A stretch of DNA of 22,390 nucleotides from CAIXMG01 sp964628065 (GCA_964628065.1 CAZVLM010000013.1:1-22390); one strand, 5' to 3'; positions 13,826-20,093 are shown, counted from the stretch's first letter. Translations and numbers: made by a program. Notes: generated by a model not told the origin, from the sequence alone.

Positions 13826-13948
13826 CCCTCTCCCGCCCTTCGGGCACCCTCTCCCAAAGGGAGAGGGGCAGACTCAAGAGTTTTTATAAATTCTAATTAA
13901 GTCCTTCTCCCTAAGGGAGAAGGTGGGCGAAGCCCGGATGAGGGTTTA
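13823..13948. repeat. Compound palindromic repeat between two convergent genes
   Basis: Two mirror-image modules. Left: GCCC-TTC-GGGC (13835-13845) and CCCTCTCCC-AAA-GGGAGAGGG (13847-13867). Right: CCTTCTCCC-TAA-GGGAGAAGG (13903-13923) and GGGC-GAA-GCCC (13925-13935). The ends AACCCTC (13824-13830) and GAGGGTT (13940-13946) pair with each other. The TAA of the PBP gene (13823-13825) and the TAA of the methyltransferase gene (13946-13948) both lie in or at these ends. Such units are usually dispersed in genomes (REP-like) and may act as terminators. Confidence 0.82.
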
Positions 13949-14572
13949 ATAGAAACTCGCGATTAAAAGACCATTATCAAGGTCTTTTATTTCGTAATGC
14001 CAACCTTCGTTTTCAAGGAGGCCCAAAAATGGCTGCATACGCTTGTTCATATTTAAGGCATTGTCGGCAATAACAAGTGCGTCGCTTTTCAGGTGCGGTT
14101 TTAAGAGGGGGAAGTATTCATGATAATGACCTCGGTCTGCATCCATAAAGACAAGTCCGATATAATCTTTCTCGAATACTTTTTCAAACCCTTTGAGGAT
14201 GTCTATAATTTCTCCACGATAAAAACTTACAAATGATTCAAGTCCTGCGCTTTTGATGTTTTCTTGGGCAATTTCAAATTTGTGACCTTGTCGTTCAATG
14301 GTGTGAACATGTCCACCGTATTGTGATGCGGCGTGTGCCAGCCAGAGAGTCGAATAGCCGATGGAGGTGCCTAATTCGAGGATAATAAGTGGTTTGCGCT
14401 CAAGCAGTAAGGAATGAAGAAATTCCCCCGTTTCGCGGGGAATAGACCAAGCTCGTTGGCCTTTGGTTGGGTCGTTGATGAGGTTTTCGCCTCGTGCCAG
14501 CTGGTCTGGAGACCACCAAACGAGAGTCTTGGCCTGTTCCTCAACAGATATAAGGGTTTCTTCGAAAGTCAT
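13946..14572 (-). CDS. O-methyltransferase (family 3, catechol-OMT-like)
   Basis: 208 residues from ATG at 14572, chosen because a TATACT -10 lies 6 nt upstream; the frame extends 11 codons further. Class I SAM fold: motif I ILELGTSIGYST (about 64-75), acidic loop 'HTIERQ', the metal-binding region 'LVFMDADRGHYHEYF' and IADNAL, matching bacterial metal-dependent O-methyltransferases (PF01596), which methylate catechol-type hydroxyls. The substrate is unknown. The stop lies in the palindromic repeat shared with the PBP gene. Confidence 0.88.
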   Translation of the reverse strand: MTFEETLISVEEQAKTLVWWSPDQLARGENLINDPTKGQRAWSIPRETGEFLHSLLLERKPLIILELGTSIGYSTLWLAHAASQYGGHVHTIERQGHKFEIAQENIKSAGLESFVSFYRGEIIDILKGFEKVFEKDYIGLVFMDADRGHYHEYFPLLKPHLKSDALVIADNALNMNKRMQPFLGLLENEGWHYEIKDLDNGLLIASFY

Positions 14573-14578
14573 GATGTG

Positions 14579-14605
14579 AGTATAGCACAGGTATTTTTTT
14601 GACAA
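14579..14605 (-). promoter_or_regulatory. Promoter of O-methyltransferase gene (leaderless)
   Basis: Minus strand: TTGTCA (14600-14605), 15-bp spacer, TATACT (14579-14584), 6 nt, ATG. The -35 is the complement of the TTGACA used by the divergent gene. Confidence 0.6.
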
Positions 14606-14626
14606 AAAGATTTTTTAATGTACCAT
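14599..14626 (+). promoter_or_regulatory. Promoter of the 14668 gene
   Basis: TTGACA (14599-14604), 16-bp spacer, TACCAT (14621-14626). The leader holds AACTTAA (14647-14653). Confidence 0.6.
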
Positions 14627-14667
14627 ACAAGGGATTGTTTTTATATAACTTAATAAATTTACTTAAC

Positions 14668-15057
14668 ATGAAACTACCTGAAAGATTTAACCCCGAAAAC
14701 TTTTTAAGCCTTATTACTCAAATTCAGAGAATAACACTTGAAAAATACAAACTTGATCCGTATAAGATGGCCATTATTAGGATTAAAGCCATCTTGGCTC
14801 TTTATGGAGTGCTACCATACTTAAAGATATTGACTATTTATGAAGAAAAAGACTCAATACAGCTCCTATTTCAAATAAGGCTGGATGTAGATAATTCAAA
14901 TTTCTGCGTACAGTTTTATATTAAGGAAAATAACAACACGAGCGTGGTAATACATGATAATTCCAAAACGTTTGTGCAAAAGTATGAAGACATACCGGTA
15001 GAAGCAGCGGTAGTTATTGCAGCCGACGCCCTCTCACAAGTATCACATGTGCTGTAA
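14668..15057 (+). CDS. Orphan protein, unknown function
   Basis: 129 residues from ATG at 14668; the frame is open upstream, but the promoter lies inside that extension. The first half is predicted helical and partly hydrophobic (YKMAIIRIKAILALYGVLPYL), then alternating strands (SIQLLFQIRLDV, FCVQFYIKE, TSVVIHDN) and a final helix (VEAAVVIAADALSQV). No motif that I recognise. It is a one-gene unit with its own promoter and terminator. Confidence 0.7.
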   Translation: MKLPERFNPENFLSLITQIQRITLEKYKLDPYKMAIIRIKAILALYGVLPYLKILTIYEEKDSIQLLFQIRLDVDNSNFCVQFYIKENNNTSVVIHDNSKTFVQKYEDIPVEAAVVIAADALSQVSHVL

Positions 15058-15076
15058 TCTTAAAACTTAACAAGCT

Positions 15077-15104
15077 AAAATCCCGATCGAAAAATCGGGA
15101 TTTT
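15077..15104. terminator. Terminator after the 14668 gene
   Basis: 11-bp perfect stem AAAATCCCGAT (15077-15087) / ATCGGGATTTT (15094-15104), loop CGAAAA. Confidence 0.88.
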
Positions 15105-15117
15105 GTAATGGAGAATA

Positions 15118-15126
15118 TGCTAAAAT
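15118..15126 (+). promoter_or_regulatory. Extended -10 of the 15133 gene (leaderless)
   Basis: TGC-TAAAAT (15118-15126), then 6 nt and ATG at 15133. The -35 region falls near the terminator T tract and is not clear. Confidence 0.5.
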
Positions 15127-15132
15127 AATTAC

Positions 15133-15786
15133 ATGAAACTTCAAGTGGATTCAATAATGCCTGAAATTGATGCGCTCCAAAAAAAGCATGGTCATCCCGA
15201 TTATGCTGCACTATATGGAGCAGGATGCATAAATAGGCCCGATGTAATGTTTTTATTCATGAATCCAACTGCTAAAAATTTAACTGTAAGGAAGGACTGG
15301 AAAGGGATTCGAGCACCGTGGGTAGGATTAAAAAATACTTGGCGATTAATGAATAAACTTGGATTTGTTGACAAAGCACTACTGGAAGAAATTGAGGAAA
15401 TGAACTCAGAAGATTGGGATCACGACTTTGTGGAAAAAGCTTATGGATCTATAGCCAAAAAGAAAGCTTATCTCACAAACCTTGCTCGATGTACACAGCC
15501 TGATGCACGACATGTTCCAGATGTTGTTTTTAGAGAAAGTCGTAACATTACGTTAGAAGAAATTAAGTTGGTAAATCCAAAAGTAATTATTGCTTTTGGA
15601 AATCAAGTCGCATCAAATTTGTTAGAGCAAGATATTCGTGTATCAGAATGGCGAGGCAAGAAAGTGCCGCTAAAAATTGATAAGAAATCATATGATGTGT
15701 ATCCAGTGTACTATCCTGTTGGAATGGGATTAAGGAATATAAACAAGGCAATTGAAGATATTGGAATTATTCTGAAAAAATCTTAA
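15133..15786 (+). CDS. Uracil-DNA glycosylase superfamily protein (family 4-like)
   Basis: 217 residues. The order of motifs follows family 4 UDGs: FLFMNPTAKN (40-49) at the place of the water-activating GEAPG loop, YLTNLARCTQPD (113-124) like the 'yitNvvkcrPp' segment, then 'NPKVIIAFGNQVASNLL' (148-164) like 'pkvivaLGr.A...Ll', and 'VYYPVGMGLRN' (192-202) where the HPS loop should be. The iron-sulfur Cys set is not evident and the HPS histidine is absent, so glycosylase activity is uncertain; some family members bind or process other substrates. It is a one-gene unit between terminators. Confidence 0.7.
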   Translation: MKLQVDSIMPEIDALQKKHGHPDYAALYGAGCINRPDVMFLFMNPTAKNLTVRKDWKGIRAPWVGLKNTWRLMNKLGFVDKALLEEIEEMNSEDWDHDFVEKAYGSIAKKKAYLTNLARCTQPDARHVPDVVFRESRNITLEEIKLVNPKVIIAFGNQVASNLLEQDIRVSEWRGKKVPLKIDKKSYDVYPVYYPVGMGLRNINKAIEDIGIILKKS

Positions 15787-15791
15787 CAAAC

Positions 15792-15818
15792 TAAAATCCC
15801 GATTTATTCGGGATTTTA
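15792..15818. terminator. Bidirectional terminator between the UDG-like and lmo0937-like genes
   Basis: TAAAATCCCGA (15792-15802) / TCGGGATTTTA (15808-15818), loop TTTAT. It serves both convergent genes and is almost the same hairpin as at 15077-15104. Confidence 0.88.
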
Positions 15819-15825
15819 AACTGAC

Positions 15826-15978
15826 TTATTTAAGCGGATTTTCTCCTCGAATAATCCGGATCAAGAATACAATGATAGCGATTACCAATAAGATGTGAAT
15901 AAATCCTCCCAATGCGTGGAATGCGAAGAATCCAAGCGCCCATAATACTAATAGAATAACTGCGAGTGCGTATAACAT
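15826..15978 (-). CDS. lmo0937-like 50-residue membrane protein
   Basis: 50 residues, start ATG at 15978, stop TAA at 15826-15828. The protein starts MLYALAVILLVLWALGFF, continues with FHALGGFIHILLVIAIIVFL and ends RIIRGENPLK: two TM segments joined by the GGFIHILLVIA motif that marks the widespread lmo0937/DUF5670 family of tiny membrane proteins, often linked to stress. An extended -10 (16030-16038) and a leader hairpin (16000-16020) precede it. Function is unknown. Confidence 0.88.
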   Translation of the reverse strand: MLYALAVILLVLWALGFFAFHALGGFIHILLVIAIIVFLIRIIRGENPLK

Positions 15979-15999
15979 AAATGTAATAGTTTAAGGCGT

Positions 16000-16038
16000 G
16001 ATGCACTGACTACGTGCATCGCTGATACAAGTATACCA
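16000..16038 (-). promoter_or_regulatory. Extended -10 promoter and leader hairpin of the lmo0937-like gene
   Basis: On the minus strand, TGG-TATACT (16038-16030) forms an extended -10. The leader of about 45 nt then folds GATGCAC/GTGCATC (7 bp, 16000-16006 with 16014-16020). The leader contrasts with the leaderless genes nearby. Confidence 0.55.
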
Positions 16039-16057
16039 CATTTCAATACCTCGTTGT

Positions 16058-16519
16058 CTACTGATGATGATATTTTCCACCGCTTAATAAGTTTGTAACT
16101 CGATAGAGTTGTTCTGCAAGAACCAATCGTGCTAATTCATGGGGAAGGGTCATGGCTCCAAATCTTATAATAAGGTTTGCACGAGACTTGATGGTCTCAT
16201 CGATGCCGTAGGCTCCGCCAATAATAAAGGCGATCCGTTTACCTGATTGTTGAAGTTGCTTATCAAGCACTTTTGAAAATTCTACCGTTGTATAATCTTT
16301 TCCTTTTTCATCTAGGGCGATAACATAATCATCAGTCTTAATTTTAGTAAGTAATTTTTCACACTCCTTCTGTTTTGAAAGTTCAGCATTATCAAGCCCA
16401 AGAGGCTCAAGTATTTCAAGTGACAATGAAAACGGCGTTACGATGCGCTTTTCATATTCCTTGATCATAGGATCATATTCAGATTTCTTTTTGCCAATGG
16501 CGAGGATGTGGAGATTCAT
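16058..16519 (-). CDS. rlmH: 23S rRNA (pseudouridine-1915-N3)-methyltransferase RlmH
   Basis: 153 residues, the family length. SPOUT fold with the SAM-binding trefoil knot: FIIGGAYGID (98-107), then 'MTLPHELARLVLAEQLYR' and the C-terminal 'GGKYHH' that closes the active site. It methylates pseudouridine 1915 in helix 69 of assembled ribosomes. Its ATG overlaps the stop of the upstream DUF1801 gene as ATGA (16516-16519), so translation is coupled. Confidence 0.96.
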   Translation of the reverse strand: MNLHILAIGKKKSEYDPMIKEYEKRIVTPFSLSLEILEPLGLDNAELSKQKECEKLLTKIKTDDYVIALDEKGKDYTTVEFSKVLDKQLQQSGKRIAFIIGGAYGIDETIKSRANLIIRFGAMTLPHELARLVLAEQLYRVTNLLSGGKYHHQ

Positions 16520-16896
16520 GATGTTTTTGGTTTACTTTTCTTAACAACTTTCTTACTGTTCTCCTTTACTCTAAAGAGAATGATTTTCTTAATCAGTGGC
16601 AAGGGAAGTGGCTTAGCTAATTCAAATCGTACGGTCCCTTTTGATGTAGGGTATTTTGCAAGTTGTTCCTCGAATGCCTTAATGCCTGATCCTGTAGGAT
16701 AAAATCCGATATGAGTTTTATATCCTGCGAAATAAAACAAGACACCATTTAATTTATAAGCCGGCATGCCATAACTAATGACTTCCTCAGCTTGTGGAAC
16801 TGTCTCCTTAATGAGTTTTCGTAAAGCAGCTAATTGCGATTTTGCTTCCTTGGGTGCTTTTGCAAGGTATTCCGCGACATTTTTGTAAGTCTTCAT
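16516..16896 (-). CDS. DUF1801 / YdhG-like protein
   Basis: 126 residues. It has the DUF1801 pattern: N-terminal helices 'VAEYLAKAPKEAKSQLAALRKLIKETVPQAEEVISYGMPAY', then 'GVLFYFAGYKTHIGFYPTGSGI' and a segment 'KGTVRFELAKPLPLPLIKKI'. The C-terminal tail is Lys-rich (KKVVKKSKPK). Family function is not established; the fold is cystathionine-gamma... unrelated and structurally a small alpha/beta domain, so no reaction is proposed. It overlaps rlmH by 4 nt (ATGA), so it is the first gene of a two-gene operon. Confidence 0.85.
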   Translation of the reverse strand: MKTYKNVAEYLAKAPKEAKSQLAALRKLIKETVPQAEEVISYGMPAYKLNGVLFYFAGYKTHIGFYPTGSGIKAFEEQLAKYPTSKGTVRFELAKPLPLPLIKKIILFRVKENSKKVVKKSKPKTS

Positions 16897-16902
16897 AGGG
16901 TA

Positions 16903-16911
16903 AGTATAGCA
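16903..16911 (-). promoter_or_regulatory. Extended -10 of the DUF1801-rlmH operon (leaderless)
   Basis: Minus strand: TGC-TATACT (16911-16903), 6 nt, ATG at 16896. No good -35, as is common for extended -10 promoters. Confidence 0.65.
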
Positions 16912-16970
16912 AAATAGTATTAAATTAGATTTTTTTAAAATTACACGGATCGTATCATCAAATAACTTTC

Positions 16971-17005
16971 ATCAAAAAAGCGCCTATAAAGGCGGATTTT
17001 TTGAT
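16971..17005. terminator. Terminator overlapping the end of the 17298 gene
   Basis: ATCAAAAAA (16971-16979) pairs with TTTTTTGAT (16997-17005), and CGCCT (16981-16985) with AGGCG (16990-16994). The last seven codons and the TAG of the minus-strand gene form the stem. Confidence 0.85.
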
Positions 17006-17298
17006 CCAATTTCGAACGTAACGCGGTTTACGGGGATAGTATTGGAAATAAGCGTTGAGATTCTGCGAAGCGCTTCGTCGCCGGGATAGGCCCCCTTTAG
17101 ATTAATAACGCGAGTATAGGAAGGCTCATCGCCTTGATTGCCCCGCGACATTGTTTCGGGAGGAAGCATTTCGGCGGTAAGCGCATATTCCTTAACAAGT
17201 TCGCTTGCTTGTTCAACGGCTTGTAATTCCTCTGCTGGGTCCGCAAACCGAGATGTTTTTCCGTAAATTGGATCTTGTTCGATTGTGTATGGTCTCAT
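16984..17298 (-). CDS. Small orphan protein
   Basis: 104 residues, mixed charge, no TM or signal. It begins MRPYTIEQDPIYGKTSRF, has an acidic helix (PAEELQAVEQASELVKEYAL) and a C-terminal part with alternating hydrophobics (YTRVINLKGAYPGDEALRRI). No family recognised. The final residues SKNPPL are encoded by the terminator stem. It has a promoter with a perfect TTGACA. Confidence 0.72.
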   Translation of the reverse strand: MRPYTIEQDPIYGKTSRFADPAEELQAVEQASELVKEYALTAEMLPPETMSRGNQGDEPSYTRVINLKGAYPGDEALRRISTLISNTIPVNRVTFEIGSKNPPL

Positions 17299-17312
17299 GT
17301 TTTGTTTTTTAC

Positions 17313-17341
17313 ATAGTAACAGTATAAATGTATGGTGTCAA
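17313..17341 (-). promoter_or_regulatory. Promoter of the 17298 gene
   Basis: Minus strand: TTGACA (17336-17341), 17-bp spacer, TACTAT (17313-17318), leader of about 7 nt. Confidence 0.65.
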
Positions 17342-17356
17342 ACTTGAATGTAGTCT

Positions 17357-17385
17357 TTGTTACAAATCGAAATTTATGGTAATGT
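17357..17385 (+). promoter_or_regulatory. Promoter of the 17425 gene
   Basis: TTGTTA (17357-17362), 17-bp spacer, TAATGT (17380-17385). A-rich leader before ATG. Confidence 0.55.
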
Positions 17386-17424
17386 AACCAAGATAAAATT
17401 TTAGAACCTTTAAAACCCCATAGT

Positions 17425-18129
17425 ATGAACTTTTTAGATAGAAAATTATTGAAAGCAATAGAGCTTAATATAGCACTTAAAACAAAAGAACTGGAAGAAT
17501 TAGAAACCAAAAAGAAAGCTTTTTTGACTGAAGTTGCAGAAAAAAAGTATGCTGAATTTCCACTCGTTGCCCTAGAAGGGAAGGGAAAGATAGTAAGGCC
17601 AGCGAATATTGTTTCACTTAATAAGATATGTGATATTGGTAAAGGCTTTGACAGCGATAAAATGAATGGATTTCTATTCGATGAATCGCTTATCAATATT
17701 CTGCACAAAGAGAAGAGCGAGCATGATGGTTTAGAAAAAGTTTATTCCGATCAGGAGCGCAGTTATGAAGTAAGAAAAATAACAGGTGATTTTGCTTATG
17801 ATGCGCTAGGTATTATACAAAATCTTAATATTTGTGAATTGCGTTCACTTGATGAAGTGCTCGTAAGTCTTTGTTTTGTTGTTGAGCAGATTAAGAACGG
17901 AACGTGGCCACTTGGCAGAGGGGCGGTATGTTTAGGGTACTTTGAAGTAGTAGAGGATTTTCCTCTTATGATGATTCTTACGTGTATTTCTGAGAAGAAA
18001 GATGAAAAGGGGTATGGTTTTTGGAAAATAGATGCGCCACTGTATACTTATGTAAGTCACTACAACTTTTCGTCGCGTGCTGATATTTCTTCAGGCCAGC
18101 GCAAACTTAACTTTCTATTAGAATCGTAA
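17425..18129 (+). CDS. Orphan protein with N-terminal coiled coil
   Basis: 234 residues. Residues 5-42 form a Lys/Glu-rich, coiled-coil-prone helix (LKTKELEELETKKKAFLTEV). The remainder is a mixed alpha/beta globular part with two Trp in 'NGTWPLGRGAVCLGYFEVV' and 'YGFWKIDAPLYTYVSHY'. No signal or TM. No known family or catalytic motif. It is a one-gene unit with promoter and strong terminator. Confidence 0.75.
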   Translation: MNFLDRKLLKAIELNIALKTKELEELETKKKAFLTEVAEKKYAEFPLVALEGKGKIVRPANIVSLNKICDIGKGFDSDKMNGFLFDESLINILHKEKSEHDGLEKVYSDQERSYEVRKITGDFAYDALGIIQNLNICELRSLDEVLVSLCFVVEQIKNGTWPLGRGAVCLGYFEVVEDFPLMMILTCISEKKDEKGYGFWKIDAPLYTYVSHYNFSSRADISSGQRKLNFLLES

Positions 18130-18147
18130 TTGTTCAGCTTACAATTT

Positions 18148-18178
18148 AAAAACCCCTCCGGATGAAGGAGGGGTTTTT
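18148..18178. terminator. Bidirectional terminator between the 17425 gene and the kinase gene
   Basis: 12-bp perfect stem AAAAACCCCTCC (18148-18159) / GGAGGGGTTTTT (18167-18178), 7-nt loop. Confidence 0.9.
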
Positions 18179-18189
18179 GTATGGACTTA

Positions 18190-18708
18190 TTATACTAAAG
18201 CCATAATCTGGTCTGCGATTTCTTCGGCAGAGTAAGTACTTGAATCAAGTACGGGAGCGTCGCCCTTCACAGAAAGGTAGGCATTGTATCGTTGCATGTA
18301 TCCTTCATCATCGGTAAATGAAACTTTCGTTCCGCGTTCTTCTGCGACTTTAATTCGGTCTGCAAATCGTGCCTTTAATATTTCGAGAGGAGCTTCAATA
18401 TTTACGTAAGTAGTTTTGATACCGTGCTTATCTCCAATAGCTTCAAGCGCCGCGTTCATACTACCCTGGGTTACAGATCCGCCTTCTAGTATTAGAGACA
18501 TGCCATTTTCTAGCATTTTTTCTCCTACCATGAGAAGTGATTCCTGAACCACTGCTCGGTCTCGGTCTGGCGTGTAATCAGAAATAAGCCATTTGATTTT
18601 GTTTTGAGAGAGCTTAAAGATTTTTTTGTATTTGCCCATGATGACGTCGATAATAGTCGTCTTTCCTGAGCAAACAGGTCCGTTTACGATAAGAATGTAC
18701 TGGTTCAT
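18190..18708 (-). CDS. P-loop kinase (AAA_33 / zeta-toxin-like fold)
   Basis: 172 residues. Walker A GPVCSGKTT (10-18) after a first strand ILIVNG, Walker-B-like strand MSLILEGG (69-76), and a lid with Arg residues (KARFADRIKVAEERG). This is the layout of small nucleotide/polynucleotide kinases of the AAA_33 group, which includes zeta-toxin-like and chloramphenicol phosphotransferase-like enzymes. Substrate unknown. A leader of about 60 nt with a hairpin (18739-18760) precedes it. It is divergent from the 18929 gene across an inverted repeat. Confidence 0.8.
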   Translation of the reverse strand: MNQYILIVNGPVCSGKTTIIDVIMGKYKKIFKLSQNKIKWLISDYTPDRDRAVVQESLLMVGEKMLENGMSLILEGGSVTQGSMNAALEAIGDKHGIKTTYVNIEAPLEILKARFADRIKVAEERGTKVSFTDDEGYMQRYNAYLSVKGDAPVLDSSTYSAEEIADQIMALV

Positions 18709-18738
18709 AAGATGTTGTTTTGATTATGGTTTTGATTT

Positions 18739-18760
18739 ATGGGCTTGCGAGCATGCCCAT
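18739..18760 (-). promoter_or_regulatory. Hairpin in the kinase-gene leader
   Basis: ATGGGC (18739-18744) pairs with GCCCAT (18755-18760); the 10-nt loop can form TGC/GCA. Role unknown. Confidence 0.4.
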
Positions 18761-18788
18761 CTGAACCATACTATAAAACGGACAAGGT

Positions 18789-18810
18789 TGTCAATAGGAA
18801 TATATTGACA
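18789..18810. promoter_or_regulatory. Inverted repeat holding two divergent -35 elements
   Basis: TGTCAATA (18789-18796) - 6 bp - TATTGACA (18803-18810), perfect 8-bp arms. Each arm contains a TTGACA pointing outward, toward the kinase gene and toward the 18929 gene. Confidence 0.65.
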
Positions 18811-18833
18811 TTACATTGAGAGCGTGCTACTGT
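18805..18833 (+). promoter_or_regulatory. Promoter of the 18929 gene
   Basis: TTGACA (18805-18810), 17-bp spacer ending TGC, TACTGT (18828-18833): consensus -35 plus extended -10. The leader is about 90 nt with a possible CAAAC/GTTTG stem. Confidence 0.6.
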
Positions 18834-18928
18834 AATACCGACTTGTTCTTCGCAAACAATACATATATTTAAGTTTGTGGTCTCATAGAATGATAAGCGT
18901 TTAAATGACGTCCATTCATATAATTATT

Positions 18929-19291
18929 ATGAGTAAGCAACACTTAAATCCAGTGACCGAACACGGAGCTGGTACCGGTTCAACGAACCGTACGTATTGT
19001 ATTTTTAAACAAGAGAGGATGGGGATAGGAAGCATTCATGGCGAGTTCAGTATATCGAGCTCCCGGTTCGCATACCTTGCGAGCGACATCGAGCTGATGA
19101 GCTTCATTATTTCTAAGTATGGCAGTAACATGTCATCCTGCAGAAATAAGGAAGAATTCTTCAGTCGGCCGTCGCTTAGCACGGAATTGCGGATTGGGGC
19201 AGCGTGCCTAGAGCCTAACGGCACTAAGCGCGTGATAGACCTAACCGACTTATTTCGCACCTTCACCACCTCAAAAAAGCTGCCATGCTAG
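18929..19291 (+). CDS. Orphan protein with unusual base composition
   Basis: 120 residues from ATG at 18929; an earlier ATG at 18905 is possible. Ser-rich and fairly basic, with no TM, signal or known motif; Cys at four scattered positions. Codons are unlike the neighbours: more GC at the third position, with AGC, CGG, TCG, CTG and ACC frequent. The last residues TSKKLPC and the TAG are inside the terminator stem, as in another gene of the window, which supports plus-strand expression. The region could be a recent arrival. Coding status is probable, not certain. Confidence 0.55.
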   Translation: MSKQHLNPVTEHGAGTGSTNRTYCIFKQERMGIGSIHGEFSISSSRFAYLASDIELMSFIISKYGSNMSSCRNKEEFFSRPSLSTELRIGAACLEPNGTKRVIDLTDLFRTFTTSKKLPC

Positions 19292-19303
19292 TGCGGCTTT
19301 TTT
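19273..19303. terminator. Bidirectional terminator between the 18929 and 19854 genes
   Basis: AAAAAAGCTGC (19273-19283) pairs with GCGGCTTTTTT (19293-19303), one G-U, 9-nt loop containing the TAG of the plus-strand gene. Confidence 0.85.
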
Positions 19304-19311
19304 CATTGAAA

Positions 19312-19854
19312 TTATTTCACATACACCACTCCTTCATCATCCAATTCGCACATATATGAAATCTTCGACTTTTTCCCAGATGATTTTGTTGGTTTATAAA
19401 CCGCGCAAGCCTTGTCGCACCTGAACCTTAAATACTGATCGAGTGTTTTTCCTGGTGTTGTGCCAAGCATGGACTGGTAATGTGAAAGATCTATTTCAAA
19501 ATCTACTGGCTTCATATCCTTTGCAACAATTGAATATTTACTTCCGACAAGGAGCACTTCTTCGGGTAATTCCTGCCACGATTCTGAATCAAGCGAGTAG
19601 TGAGAAAGTCGCTCAATAGGGGAATTGAAATTCGACGGGGTGGTGGTAAAAAGTACCATTACTTTTTCATTTTCAGCTTTTGCTAACTTAATGAATTCTG
19701 AAACTCTTTTTGGGTGGCAAAATACACCGCTGTATCCCAAGAAAAACTTTCCTATGGCTTCTTGCTCTTTTGTCTTAATATTAATAATTTCTTCCAAGCT
19801 GAAACCGCAAAAGGGACCGATTTTCATGATGAGGATGTATTTAGGGAGGGTCAT
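19312..19854 (-). CDS. Conserved-looking protein of unknown function
   Basis: 180 residues; ATG at 19854, with a second possible start at 19827 (MKIGPFCGF). The region 'EAIGKFFLGYSGVFCHPKRVSEFIKLAKAENEKVMVLFTTTPS' reads like a compact alpha/beta domain with Cys and His close together (VFCHP), which could bind metal; the C-terminal part is basic (YKPTKSSGKKSK). No TM. I do not recognise a family. It shares a terminator with the convergent 18929 gene. Confidence 0.68.
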   Translation of the reverse strand: MTLPKYILIMKIGPFCGFSLEEIINIKTKEQEAIGKFFLGYSGVFCHPKRVSEFIKLAKAENEKVMVLFTTTPSNFNSPIERLSHYSLDSESWQELPEEVLLVGSKYSIVAKDMKPVDFEIDLSHYQSMLGTTPGKTLDQYLRFRCDKACAVYKPTKSSGKKSKISYMCELDDEGVVYVK

Positions 19855-20093
19855 ATAATAAATAATACATATTAATATGCCGTTAGGTTATAATGCATTG
19901 ACTTAAAATATAATCTATGTTAAGCTATTTCTAGTCCTATTTAGAAGATCACAGTGGTTATGAGGTGTAACCCTGAATCATGAGAGTCTAAATAAAAAGA
20001 ATGTTCTTTGGTCAAAATTATTTTCCTAGGAAGTCTACGCCTAAAAAAACAAAATAATCGCGATATCGAGGACATCCCGTAGCAATTAGCTAC
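19855..20093. other. Gene-free region that may encode a structured RNA (plus strand)
   Basis: No ORF of useful length. TATAAT at 19909-19914 could be a -10. TATTTAGA (19938-19945) pairs with TCTAAATA (19987-19994) around a hairpin GGTTA/TAACC (19956-19972). GTAGC-AATTA-GCTAC folds just before the terminator hairpin at 20094-20131, whose T run is only on the plus strand, so some plus-strand transcript seems to end there. No match to SRP, tmRNA, 6S or RNase P is visible. Confidence 0.35.

Noticed and set aside
13826..13946. CRISPR-like repeats
   Set aside because: The units are inverted, not direct, repeats, with no regular spacers and no cas genes.
19036..19269. 77-codon minus-strand frame opposite the 18929 gene
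   Set aside because: It has no promoter and lies wholly inside the plus-strand frame, which has promoter, leader and terminator in the right orientation.
19930..19995. tRNA gene
   Set aside because: The GGTTA/TAACC and TATTTAGA/TCTAAATA stems do not form a cloverleaf, and there is no T-loop GTTCAA pattern.
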